From positions 124,001 to 188,000 of the forward strand of contig CAZXCU010000001.1 in assembly GCA_964639245.1 (NCBI GenBank): DNA of 64,000 nucleotides, given 5' to 3'. Below, in pieces: positions 7,322-15,634 of this stretch. The position numbers were made by a program, and so were the translations under genes. The stretch comes from SB15 sp964639245. GTDB taxonomy: Bacteria > Chloroflexota > Anaerolineae > Aggregatilineales > J027. The first letter of the stretch is position 1, and every line of letters begins with the position of its first letter. The notes under the pieces were generated by a model. The model was given only the letters and a program-made list of their open reading frames with translations, was not told the origin of the DNA and searched no databases.

Positions 7322-8872
7322 CTAAAATAAAATCTGAGTGGCATGACGGACAAATTCTTGAGCGCGAAGTTGGGTGAGTAACTCGTCGCTGAGGGGTTCG
7401 TCTACGCTGATGATTGAAAGTGTGTTGCCGCCTTTTTCAACCCGGCTGGTGCGCCACCCCGCAATATTGATATGATTTTCCGCCATGAACGTGCCCACTT
7501 TGCCAATTACCCCCGGAACATCGTAGCTGCCCATCACAAGAATCGTGCCATCCGGCGTGAAATCGGTGCGGTAGCGGTCTACCTGTACAATGCGCGGTTC
7601 AGTCTGGTTAAAGAGCGCTCCAGCGATTTCAATGTCCCCACCATCTTCCCACAAAACACGGCAGGTGAGCAAAGTCGGATAGGGGGTTTCGCGGCCTTTG
7701 GTCTGGGTAACAAAAATATTGCGTTCGGCTGCGATGAGGGGCGCGTTGATGTAGTTGACAACATTTTGCCCCAACGACGGGGCAAGCAGGCCGCGTAAAA
7801 TGGCTACCGTGAGGGGTTTGACATTGTTGACCATTTCTTCGCCAGTGACGGAAACTTCAATCCGTTTGATGGGGGCTTGATGCCCTAAGTGATGTTCCAG
7901 CATCCCGATTTTCTCGCCCATACCCAGTAGGGGGGCAAGCGTGTCATAGCCTTCCATAAAAGGCAAATTGACCGCGTTCCGAAAATCTTCCCCCCTCAGC
8001 GCATCAATGACCTGTTCGGCGATGAGGACACTTAAATCGCGCTGGGCTTCAACCGTGTTGTAACGCATTCTCAGGGTGTGGAGAACACGCGGATGATTAA
8101 GAAGTGGGCTGTGTGGTTGAATGGTATCGGTGGCATAGGCAGCAATTTGCCCATTTGCTAGCGCCGCGAACAGGGCGTGGTCGTCTACCAGCGTGGCTTC
8201 TTTGGTGTTAATCAGCACCGCACCGCGTTTGGTCTGGGAGAGGGTTTCGGCATTGATGGCGTGGTAGGTGTCGTGGGTGGGGGTCATGTGCAGGGAGAGA
8301 ATATCAGCCCGTTCGAGCAGTTCACGAATCCCTACCAATTTGAGTTTCATGCCCGCGACTTGGCTTTCTGCCACATAGGGGTCAAACGCCAGAATCTCCA
8401 TGCCAAATGCAGCAGCGCGGATTGCCATTTCACGACCCACCCGCCCGAAGCCAAAAATACCGAGTGTTTTACCTTTGAGTTGTGTGCCTAAGATAGTATT
8501 TTCAAATTGATTCTGGCTCACCGCCTGATGAGCCTGAACAACATGGCGGGTAACAGCGAGCAGCATGGCAAAAGTGTATTCTGCCACAGTAACCGCGTCT
8601 ACACCGGGCGTATTCATGACCAGAATCCCACGCCGTGTGACTTCATCTAAATTGATGTTGGTGAGGGATGCCGCTGCCCGCCCGATAATTTTGAGGCGGG
8701 GTGTCTGGTTGAGCAGAGGGCTGTCAATTTGCATCTCCTCGCCGGTGATCAGCGCATCTGCTTCCGCAAGATGGCTTGAGTCCAGTGTCTTGAGGCGGAT
8801 GTCTTTGGCTTTTTTGAGAACTTTGAGTCCGTCGTCGGAAAGAGTTGTGGCAAGTAAAACGTTATAGGTCAC
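7322..8872 (-). CDS. SerA-like D-3-phosphoglycerate dehydrogenase homologue with altered active site
   Basis: I take the GTG at 8872 as start (516 residues) because the upstream extension is not family-like and the preceding serB-like gene ends at 8862, an 11-base overlap. Domains: substrate/NAD-binding dehydrogenase (1-300; Rossmann GFGRVG at 141-146), an intervening ASB-type domain and a C-terminal ACT domain (VPGVIGKVGTFMAENHINIAG). In SerA the catalytic triad is Arg in 'ARGG', Glu in 'DVFxxEP' and His in 'TPHxGxST'. Here these read NTKEAT (Glu at 225), DTIQPHSP with no Glu, and TLRMRYNT (Arg at 268). The substrate loop GRAGVGVDN is GRAAASLTN. It is probably not a normal 3-PGDH and may be regulatory or act on another substrate. 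Confidence 0.8.
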   Translation of the reverse strand: MTYNVLLATTLSDDGLKVLKKAKDIRLKTLDSSHLAEADALITGEEMQIDSPLLNQTPRLKIIGRAAASLTNINLDEVTRRGILVMNTPGVDAVTVAEYTFAMLLAVTRHVVQAHQAVSQNQFENTILGTQLKGKTLGIFGFGRVGREMAIRAAAFGMEILAFDPYVAESQVAGMKLKLVGIRELLERADILSLHMTPTHDTYHAINAETLSQTKRGAVLINTKEATLVDDHALFAALANGQIAAYATDTIQPHSPLLNHPRVLHTLRMRYNTVEAQRDLSVLIAEQVIDALRGEDFRNAVNLPFMEGYDTLAPLLGMGEKIGMLEHHLGHQAPIKRIEVSVTGEEMVNNVKPLTVAILRGLLAPSLGQNVVNYINAPLIAAERNIFVTQTKGRETPYPTLLTCRVLWEDGGDIEIAGALFNQTEPRIVQVDRYRTDFTPDGTILVMGSYDVPGVIGKVGTFMAENHINIAGWRTSRVEKGGNTLSIISVDEPLSDELLTQLRAQEFVRHATQILF

Positions 8873-9713
8873 GTTTTTCAAATTCCTGATAAAAAGCGGT
8901 TTTGAGTTCGTCTTCACGGAAGCGAATCTGGCTGGCAGTGTGGGTGATTTCGATGCCTTTATGAAAAAGCGCCTCATGAGGTGTTCCACGAACAATTTCT
9001 AGGCCATATGCACCTGCGGCGAGGGGCAAAATGGGCGCAAGGGTGTTGGCGTAGAGAAAAACATCGGCTTCTCGTTCGACTTTCTCACGCACGACCACCC
9101 CGCCAAAACCGACAAAGAGATCTATGCCGTTGCCCCGTGTGGCAAGGTCACTTGCCCCGTCGCCAATCATCATCCGCCGTCCCCATGTGTCGCCAGCCAG
9201 TTCGCGGACAATGTTGGGTTTGCCGGAGGAAATGGTTAAGGGACTGCGTTCATAATCCATAAATTTTTGTTGAAATTGGGTACGCTGGTCGTAGTAGCGC
9301 CACCATTCGCCGGAAAGTTCGTTGTATTCAAGCTCAACAGCACGAATCCGTTCTCTGGGAATGCCGAGTTTTTCGCCAAAACCCTGTACTGCGTCTAACA
9401 AACCGCCGCTAATGATATAGATGTGTTTTTGCATGAACTGGAGTGCTTGCAGGACTTCCGCTGCATCTGGCACAAGTGTTTGCGTGTAGAGTTCTTTGAT
9501 GGCTTCCATTTGTAGGCGGGTAGGATTGATAGCGCGAAGGCGTTTGCCATAGACGGCTTCTAAATCGAGTTCACCGTCCATTGCTTTCTGGGTGAGCAAG
9601 CCCACCCGTTGTTCCTTGCCTTTCATCCGGGCAAGTTCATCAATCCCTTCAATGGTGCTGAGGGTGCTGTCGCAGTCAAAAAAAATCAAGTCACAGCTAG
9701 ACCAGCGTTGCAT
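8862..9713 (-). CDS. serB: HAD-family phosphoserine phosphatase-like protein
   Basis: 283 residues from the ATG at 9713, chosen because GGAAG lies 7 bases upstream; the frame extends to 9749 without a good site. HAD motifs are complete: FFDCDST (nucleophile Asp13, acid Asp15), YIISGG (motif II), SSGKPNIV (Lys) and MIGDGASD (motif III). The cap sequence after STIEGIDELA is SerB-like, and phosphoserine phosphatase makes serine from O-phosphoserine. The gene overlaps the SerA-like gene, which supports a serine role, yet that partner looks catalytically altered. Length is greater than in short SerB proteins because of a C-terminal extension of about 60 residues. Confidence 0.75.
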   Translation of the reverse strand: MQRWSSCDLIFFDCDSTLSTIEGIDELARMKGKEQRVGLLTQKAMDGELDLEAVYGKRLRAINPTRLQMEAIKELYTQTLVPDAAEVLQALQFMQKHIYIISGGLLDAVQGFGEKLGIPRERIRAVELEYNELSGEWWRYYDQRTQFQQKFMDYERSPLTISSGKPNIVRELAGDTWGRRMMIGDGASDLATRGNGIDLFVGFGGVVVREKVEREADVFLYANTLAPILPLAAGAYGLEIVRGTPHEALFHKGIEITHTASQIRFREDELKTAFYQEFEKRDL

Positions 9714-9795
9714 GTATCCACTTCCAATGACGCGATATAAGAGCGCCATTGTAGCAGACTTTGTGAAAAGCTGAACGTAGGCATTTTGCCTAATT

Positions 9796-10068
9796 TCATG
9801 AGCGACGGCGCATCATGAACATTACCATGAACATATAAAACATGGGAATTAGCATGACGGCAGGACTGTTATTGTTGTTCGCAACCACAATTGCGCCAAG
9901 GCTTATCACAAAACCGACCGAACCTAAAACACCCCATGCCACAATATCCGTCAATGGATGTGTGGGTGGGTGGGGTTGATAGGCAAGCCGTTTACTTTTG
10001 TCAGGATATTTTTCTGGATAGTCTTCCGGTTCGTCATATTCATAAACATCTGGCTGGTAGCGTGTCAT
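9796..10068 (-). CDS. Small two-helix membrane protein of unknown function
   Basis: 90 residues. The first 40 are polar and rich in Tyr, Asp, Glu and Pro. Two hydrophobic helices follow at about 41-63 and 68-86, ending in RRRS. AGGG lies about 11 bases before the ATG. I recognise no family. It sits alone between serB and a response regulator, all on the minus strand. Confidence 0.55.
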   Translation of the reverse strand: MTRYQPDVYEYDEPEDYPEKYPDKSKRLAYQPHPPTHPLTDIVAWGVLGSVGFVISLGAIVVANNNNSPAVMLIPMFYMFMVMFMMRRRS

Positions 10069-10128
10069 AGCTGCGTTTCCCTATGCGTTTGAAATTCAAG
10101 TACGCAACCGCATCGAAAAAGTTGCAAC

Positions 10129-10482
10129 TTAGGCCATGATGTCCTGAATTGTAGCGACAATTTGGGTGATAGTGACCGGTTTGATTAAAATGTTAGTCAC
10201 CCCCCGTTCGATGACTTCATGCACCCAGTGGTCATTGGCGGTAATGACAATCACTTGGGTGGCTTGGTGACGTTTATCCAACCGCATATGGTCAATGACC
10301 GCTGTGCCAAGTTTGTCCGGCATATTCAGGTCAAGCAGAATCAAATCAAAAGTATCCGCATCCAGTTCGACTTCTGCCACAGTCGCGTTTTCTGCGTCCA
10401 CCACCTCAAAGCCTTTCTGGGTGAGGGCGGTGCGATACAAAAACCGCAGGTCAAAATCGTCTTCCACAACTAATACTCGCAT
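10129..10482 (-). CDS. Single-domain response regulator (CheY-like)
   Basis: 117 residues covering just a receiver domain: acidic pair ED at 8-9, phospho-acceptor Asp in LILLDLNMP (about residue 51), the Thr of VIVITAND and Lys in LIKPV. GGAG lies 7 bases before the ATG. There is no output domain, so it acts through protein contacts or as a phosphate relay. No kinase is adjacent; the nearest is the histidine kinase at 13938-15401. Confidence 0.88.
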   Translation of the reverse strand: MRVLVVEDDFDLRFLYRTALTQKGFEVVDAENATVAEVELDADTFDLILLDLNMPDKLGTAVIDHMRLDKRHQATQVIVITANDHWVHEVIERGVTNILIKPVTITQIVATIQDIMA

Positions 10483-10520
10483 ACACGCTCCTGAGTTTCC
10501 GTTATCCTACTATGGTCTGG

Positions 10521-11159
10521 CTAGTAGGGAAAATATTGCATAAAAGCATCTAAAATCTGCCGCCCGTCAAGACTGCGGGCAGTGAAATACCAAGCATCTT
10601 GTGTCCATCCATAGAGAAAATCTTCGCCGGTGCGAAGAAGGACAAAACTTTTGTCCGGCTGAATTTTCATCTGAATGGGTTCGGTCTGAAAAACCTGCGG
10701 CAATACTTCGACGTAATTTTTAGCATCATCGGCTGTTTTTGCATACTGGCAGGTCAGATAAATAATCGCGTTATCCTGGCTCCTATATTCACTGGATTGC
10801 CCACCCTTGTGAGCGCAGCCTCCGCGTACCTGGGTTCGGTTAAACACGCCAACTTTTTCTGGCGGGGCAAATTCCACTGGCGAATCTGTTGGGGCAGGCC
10901 GCTGCGGGGTGAAGTAGGGGCCGGGATCCAACAAATTGGCAACCTCTGTTCCCTCTAAGGTTGGCTGTGCTTGGAGGGTCTGCTGGATAAAAAAACTGGT
11001 GGACGCAGGTATAGCAGCAATGCGTTGGGTAGCGGTGGGCAGGGTGGGTTGGAGAGCGGGAACAGCCTTTTCTTTTCCACAGGCAGCCAGCAGTACCAAA
11101 CCACAGATCATCAGAATGCTTTTGCTCATCATTTTTTTCGGTAGCATCTTCTCTATCAT
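10521..11159 (-). CDS. Lipoprotein of unknown function
   Basis: 212 residues. The N-terminus is a lipoprotein signal: basic MSK, hydrophobic ILMICGLVLLAAC, lipobox LAAC with Cys27, then a Pro/Thr-rich linker. The mature domain (about 90-212) has two further cysteines and no family I recognise. Several ATGs (residues 1, 5, 10, 11) could be the start. Probably anchored on the outer face of the cytoplasmic membrane. Confidence 0.6.
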   Translation of the reverse strand: MIEKMLPKKMMSKSILMICGLVLLAACGKEKAVPALQPTLPTATQRIAAIPASTSFFIQQTLQAQPTLEGTEVANLLDPGPYFTPQRPAPTDSPVEFAPPEKVGVFNRTQVRGGCAHKGGQSSEYRSQDNAIIYLTCQYAKTADDAKNYVEVLPQVFQTEPIQMKIQPDKSFVLLRTGEDFLYGWTQDAWYFTARSLDGRQILDAFMQYFPY

Positions 11160-11223
11160 ATCATTCGTTGCGAACCAGCGTTATAGTAGTAGGAGAAAAT
11201 TTATAGATTTTTAGGAAACTATT

Positions 11224-12138
11224 ATGGCGGAAGCTACGCTGGTCATCTTAAATCCGCGTGCGGGGAGTGGGCGGGCGGAACATCTCTGGGCCAAAGTTGA
11301 GCCGTTGGCCTATGAAGTTTGGGGAAATCTGGTGGTTGCCATTACTGAAAGACCGCAGGATGTTACCCAACATCTGGATAAGGCACGGGCGGCGGGGGTA
11401 CGACGGGTGATTGCCGTGGGTGGCGATGGCACCGTCCATACGATTGTGAATGCTTTGGTAGATTTGATGGCAAAAACACCCCATGACCCCCCTATGTTAT
11501 TTGGTCAGCTACCCGCCGGAACCGGTCAGGATTTTGCCCGTTTTTTGAAAATCCCCGCTAAATTGGAGGACGCAGTGCGCTGGCTGTCGTCGGTACAGCC
11601 CCGTCCCTTAGATTTAGGAGCGGTACGATACGACCAAACAGACTGTCATTTTTTGAATATTGCCAGTATTGGGATTAGTGGCGAGGTGGACAGGCGGATT
11701 AGCACCATTACCAATCGACGAGCATGGACATATAAATTGGCCTCACTCCGTTCGATTACGCGCTATTCTCCTCCGAGTCTGTCCATCAAAATTGATGGGC
11801 AGGCATGGTACGAGGGGCGGGCGTGGCTGGTGGTGGTGGCGAATGGGCGATATTTTGGCAAAGGGATGGCGATTGCGCCTCATGCGGTGGTGGATGATGG
11901 GTTGTTTGAGGTGGTGATGGTCAAAGAGGCATCGCGGTTGCGCCTATTACGCGCCTTTAACACGGTGTATTCCGGCAAACACTTAGTCTTGCCCGAAGTG
12001 ATGTATACCCGCGCTCAACGGGTTGAGGTTGAATCGGCAGGGGAGCTGCTGCCGCTGGATTTGGACGGGGAATATCAGACCGGACACCAATTTCAATTTG
12101 AGGTTCAAACAGGAGCTTTGCAGATGTTATATGCGTAA
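11224..12138 (+). CDS. Diacylglycerol kinase family lipid kinase (YegS/DagK type)
   Basis: 304 residues. Motifs of the DAGK catalytic fold: LNPRAGSGRAEHLW near the N-terminus, the nucleotide loop VGGDGTVHTIVNAL and LPAGTGQDFARFLKIP; the C-terminal beta-sandwich follows with the family-type DLGAV and NIASIGISGEVD. TAGGAAAC lies before the ATG. The family phosphorylates diacylglycerol, sphingoid bases or similar lipids with ATP; the substrate cannot be set from sequence. The next gene, a lipoprotein, overlaps its end by 8 bases, so they form an operon. Confidence 0.9.
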   Translation: MAEATLVILNPRAGSGRAEHLWAKVEPLAYEVWGNLVVAITERPQDVTQHLDKARAAGVRRVIAVGGDGTVHTIVNALVDLMAKTPHDPPMLFGQLPAGTGQDFARFLKIPAKLEDAVRWLSSVQPRPLDLGAVRYDQTDCHFLNIASIGISGEVDRRISTITNRRAWTYKLASLRSITRYSPPSLSIKIDGQAWYEGRAWLVVVANGRYFGKGMAIAPHAVVDDGLFEVVMVKEASRLRLLRAFNTVYSGKHLVLPEVMYTRAQRVEVESAGELLPLDLDGEYQTGHQFQFEVQTGALQMLYA

Positions 12139-12745
12139 AATTCTTATGTTGCTGATGGTTCTATTGCTGGTAGCCTGCCAACAGGAAGAAAAAAATGAGC
12201 GAAAAACGGCGGAAACTGCTGAACCGACCCCTGTAACGGCGGGATATGCCGGGCCGTTTATCGGTGGGGCATCGGGGGAGGAGTCGGAAGGGTGTACCGC
12301 CAACGGGGGATGCAGTGGGGCAGCCTCCGAATTAGTGGATTTTGTGCAAGACTCCCTGCCGCTTTCGACTCAAACGGTTGAAGGATTTACACTCGGCATT
12401 CCCGAAGGTTATAGCCCATTGGTCGTTGCCGATGAAATCATTTTAACGGCAGTGGATGCAGAAACCCTTGGCGGTTTTACGGTAGTCATGCGTAAAATTG
12501 AAGCGGCGGACTTGGCTACCATTCTGGAAAAATATGATCAGCCCGATTTTTCAACGGGCAAGCCAATTGAAAATGAGACTCTCACCGGTCACAGCTTGCC
12601 GAACAGCAATTTAGGTACAATCGCGCTGCTGGAATCGGCGGAGGGGCAAAAAGTATTTGTGGAAGGGTTTGCCAGCCCCGGTTACTGGCCTGCTTTTACC
12701 GTAACCTTCGACGCGCTATTAGAAACGCTGGAACTTACCCCTTAA
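12131..12745 (+). CDS. Lipoprotein of unknown function
   Basis: The start is ATG 12131, which overlaps the lipid kinase stop and gives a clean lipoprotein signal (MRKILMLLMVLLLVAC, Cys16). The frame is open further upstream, but that part lies inside the kinase gene. The mature protein is 189 residues: a Thr/Glu/Pro-rich linker, a Gly-rich stretch with two cysteines (EGCTANGGCSG) and a beta-rich C-terminal domain without a recognised family. It overlaps the convergent response regulator gene by 11 bases. Confidence 0.65.
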   Translation: MRKILMLLMVLLLVACQQEEKNERKTAETAEPTPVTAGYAGPFIGGASGEESEGCTANGGCSGAASELVDFVQDSLPLSTQTVEGFTLGIPEGYSPLVVADEIILTAVDAETLGGFTVVMRKIEAADLATILEKYDQPDFSTGKPIENETLTGHSLPNSNLGTIALLESAEGQKVFVEGFASPGYWPAFTVTFDALLETLELTP

Positions 12746-13229
12746 ATTCGCGTGCGCCGTAAATATCAATGATCAGACCGCTTAAGCAGGTAGGGTCAGT
12801 GGCGAGACGTTGCAGGCGCTTGAACAATTCCATAAACCCGTGTGGCTTGACTAAAAAAACATCGCAGCCGTTGGCAAAGGCTTTGCGAATGATTTCACGG
12901 TCATCCAGCATGGTTGCCATGACTAACTTGACCTGTGGATATCGTTCGCGGAATTCATGAATTAAATCCACCCCTTTGACATCGGGGAGTTCGCTATCAA
13001 TGAGCATCAAGGCGGGGGCAGCGTTTAAACCATCAGCAATTTCACGGGTTTCTTTGCCCGAAGCCGCCCCTCGGGTGGTGTATTTGGCTTGCTGAATGAG
13101 CCGTTCCAAAAAATCACGGTTGGCGGGTTCGTCGTCTACAATGATGGCAAGCGGCGGCTTTTCGTCAGCCGCCTTTTCACTCGCTTGGGGAACACTTGCC
13201 CCCGATGTTCCCGACTCCGCCGAAGTCAC
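12735..13229 (-). CDS. Response regulator, receiver domain only
   Basis: 164 residues from a GTG that overlaps the stop of the preceding gene (GTGA). After a 27-residue polar N-terminus comes a receiver domain: DDE acidic site, phospho-acceptor Asp in LMLIDSELP, VMATM switch position and Lys in FLVKPH. No output domain is present. It is the third gene of a histidine kinase / receiver / receiver operon on the minus strand. Confidence 0.87.
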   Translation of the reverse strand: MTSAESGTSGASVPQASEKAADEKPPLAIIVDDEPANRDFLERLIQQAKYTTRGAASGKETREIADGLNAAPALMLIDSELPDVKGVDLIHEFRERYPQVKLVMATMLDDREIIRKAFANGCDVFLVKPHGFMELFKRLQRLATDPTCLSGLIIDIYGAREFKG

Positions 13230-13927
13230 AGTTTAGTATCCTCAATTTTGCTCTCGGCTTGGGCAACAGGGGCGGGCGCAACCGGTGATTCGGAAACAAC
13301 GGGTTGGGGTGGGAGTTCTGGTTTTGCCCCATTGTCTATTTTCATTTCGGCGGGTTTGGGTTCTGTCGCTGGATTCACCTCAACCGCAGGACGGGGTTCT
13401 GTTTTGGGGTAGTTTTCCAGATAGGCTTTAAGTTCCGCCGGAGGTTTGGGTTGGGTGCTGCTGCTATCTTTTGCTGTTTCAATGGCGATGGTTACGGCAT
13501 CGGGTTTGGCTTCTGGTTGGGGCGGAATGGTCGCCGGAGTTGTTTCCGGTTTAGCGGCCTGTAACGCCGGGTCATATTTTGCCAAGAGGGTTAAAAATTC
13601 CGCAATCGGCAGGGGTTTGGGCAGATATTCATTGCAGCCCGCCGAAAGGATGCGTTCTTTGTCCCCCATCATGGCGTAGGCGGTAATGGCGATGATGGGA
13701 TGCGTTTCACCCCGCCCTCGCAGGGTTTTGGCAAAGCCGATGCCGTCCATTTCCCCCGCCAATTGAATATCCAGCAAAATCAAATCCACATTATTTTCGG
13801 GTTTTTCCAGCCATGCCAGCGCTTGTTCGGCTTCTTCAAAAGAAACCAAATCATGATTGTTCATTTTGGCGATACGCTGAATGAGCGATAAATTGACCGC
13901 ATTATCTTCGACATATAATATTTTCAT
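13226..13927 (-). CDS. Response regulator with long Pro/Ala/Glu-rich tail
   Basis: 233 residues. Residues 1-120 are a receiver domain: ED at 7-8, phospho-acceptor Asp in LILLDIQL, Thr in IAITAYAM and Lys in LPKPL. Residues 121-233 are low-complexity, rich in Pro, Ala, Glu, Lys and Thr, with no output domain, and look disordered. The gene starts 10 bases after the histidine kinase stop and overlaps the next receiver gene by 4 bases. The tail may act as a tether between partners, which is inference. Confidence 0.87.
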   Translation of the reverse strand: MKILYVEDNAVNLSLIQRIAKMNNHDLVSFEEAEQALAWLEKPENNVDLILLDIQLAGEMDGIGFAKTLRGRGETHPIIAITAYAMMGDKERILSAGCNEYLPKPLPIAEFLTLLAKYDPALQAAKPETTPATIPPQPEAKPDAVTIAIETAKDSSSTQPKPPAELKAYLENYPKTEPRPAVEVNPATEPKPAEMKIDNGAKPELPPQPVVSESPVAPAPVAQAESKIEDTKL

Positions 13928-13937
13928 CGGTGTTTAC

Positions 13938-15401
13938 CTATGCAACTTGAATTTCGGGATTGGCAACAACAGCTTCGACAGTTTCTTCACGGTGACGCGG
14001 AAGGGTGAAATAGAAAGTGCTGCCTTCATTGACGGTACTTTCCACCCAGATTCGCCCGTTCATCAATTTGAGCAGTTGGCGGGAAATTGCCAAGCCCAAC
14101 CCGGAACCAGCTCTCGCCTGACGACGACCTTCTGCGCCCTGTCGAAATTCCTCAAAGATGAGTTCAAAGTTATGCGGCGAAATGCCTGACCCCGTATCTT
14201 TAATGCTAATTGTAACCTCATCTTCGGTAGAGGTTAAGCCCAATGTAATGTTGCCTTTGTCGGTGAATTTGGCAGCGTTGCTATATAAGTTTAACAAGAC
14301 CTGACGGATACGTACCGGGTCGCCCATCACTTCTGGCAGGACATCGGGGCAGTCGCGGATCAACTTGACGGGTTTACCCCCCACCAAGCCCACCGCCGTA
14401 GACATGACTCCTTTGAAAATCGGGTCGAGTTCGACTTTTTGCAAATCAATATCCAAGCGTCCCACATCAATTTTGCTGAGGTCGAGGATGTCATTAATAA
14501 TGTTGAGCAGGTGCTTGCCGCTGTTATGAATCTGGGTTAAGTCGCCGCGATATTCGTTGGGGAGTTCAACCATATTGTACATCGGCGGGAAGTTGAGCAT
14601 GGTTTCGCTAAAGCCAATGACGGCATTCAGCGGGGTACGGAGTTCATGGCTCATGTTTGCCAGAAATTGACCGCGAAAATGTTTCGCTTCTTCGGCTGCA
14701 CGGCGGGCTTCGACCAATTCTTCGTTGGTTTTGCTGAGTTCTTCGGTCAAGGCACGCTGGCGGAGCAAACTTCTTTCGAGTTGCTTGCGATTTTCAAACA
14801 GACGAATTGCTCCGTCCCGTTCGCGGCGGTAGCTTTCTAATGCCCATTCCGCAATGCCATAGAGTTCACCACTGGCTTGGGCGCTGAGGAGGGCATTTAC
14901 GATGACCAAAAAGAGGGCGAGGAGCGTGCCATCTTTAGGGGCGCTGATCTCGCCATCGCCTACCCACGGGCCAATCAGCAAGACGGCAGTTGTGAGGCTA
15001 ACCATCGGCATCATAGCGCGGGCGGGCAGCATAGAACCCACCACATACACCGGCACAAGGGTTAAAAAGGGAACAAAATCGCGGATAGTCGGGTCTTGGT
15101 CAGTGAGCATAAACCCGATAGCAGCGAGTAAGCTCACGGCATAGGCCCAACTTGCTTGATTGAGAAGTTTTTTGCTGAGCAGATAGCGGCATAAGAAACT
15201 GCCTGCAATCACCAGAACACCGGGAATCACAATCGTTTGAACACTCCCGACACGGAACAAAAACAAACACCACAGCAGGCCAATCACAATGGCAACCGTG
15301 GCCTTCCAAATGAGGTTCATCCGTTCGGTACGAATTTCATCGGCAAATTGTTGGTTAGAGATTTGCCCACTATAGGCGGATTCGGCTAAGTCTGGCAGCA
15401 T
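13938..15401 (-). CDS. Membrane histidine kinase
   Basis: 487 residues. The N-terminal part has about six hydrophobic helices (33-51, 55-73, 83-100, 109-123, 129-147, 159-176) without a recognised extracellular sensor. A coiled coil (190-243) leads to the HisKA domain with phospho-acceptor His252 in NMSHELRTPLNAVIGFSE. The ATPase domain has the N box (LNLYSNAAKFTDKG), G1 (DTGSGIS), F box (FEEFRQG) and G2 (GSGLGLAISRQLL). Two receiver proteins follow in the same operon, so a split phosphorelay is likely. The signal sensed is unknown. Confidence 0.92.
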   Translation of the reverse strand: MLPDLAESAYSGQISNQQFADEIRTERMNLIWKATVAIVIGLLWCLFLFRVGSVQTIVIPGVLVIAGSFLCRYLLSKKLLNQASWAYAVSLLAAIGFMLTDQDPTIRDFVPFLTLVPVYVVGSMLPARAMMPMVSLTTAVLLIGPWVGDGEISAPKDGTLLALFLVIVNALLSAQASGELYGIAEWALESYRRERDGAIRLFENRKQLERSLLRQRALTEELSKTNEELVEARRAAEEAKHFRGQFLANMSHELRTPLNAVIGFSETMLNFPPMYNMVELPNEYRGDLTQIHNSGKHLLNIINDILDLSKIDVGRLDIDLQKVELDPIFKGVMSTAVGLVGGKPVKLIRDCPDVLPEVMGDPVRIRQVLLNLYSNAAKFTDKGNITLGLTSTEDEVTISIKDTGSGISPHNFELIFEEFRQGAEGRRQARAGSGLGLAISRQLLKLMNGRIWVESTVNEGSTFYFTLPRHREETVEAVVANPEIQVA

Positions 15402-15597
15402 AGGACACTCTCATCACTCAGGTGGATTTCTATGATATTTTTTACTTTTACTATCGTAACTTTTGTACCAGCATTATAGCTTGAGTCCCGTCTGCCATGT
15501 GTCAAAATATTATGAATTCTGTCACAGAAACAGACTTAGAAGGAAAATATTACGCGGATGAAACTTTTTAGCCTTTGAAAGATGCGTACCTAGCCTG

Positions 15598-15606
15598 TGT
15601 TATAAT
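15598..15606 (+). promoter_or_regulatory. Extended -10 promoter of secA
   Basis: TGT precedes a perfect TATAAT at 15601-15606, an extended -10 element. A TTGAAA at 15575-15580 is 20 bases away, longer than ideal. The secA ATG is at 15635, with GAGGA in between (15619-15623). Confidence 0.6.
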
Positions 15607-15634
15607 CCTAGTGGTGTGTGAGGAATGACATTGT

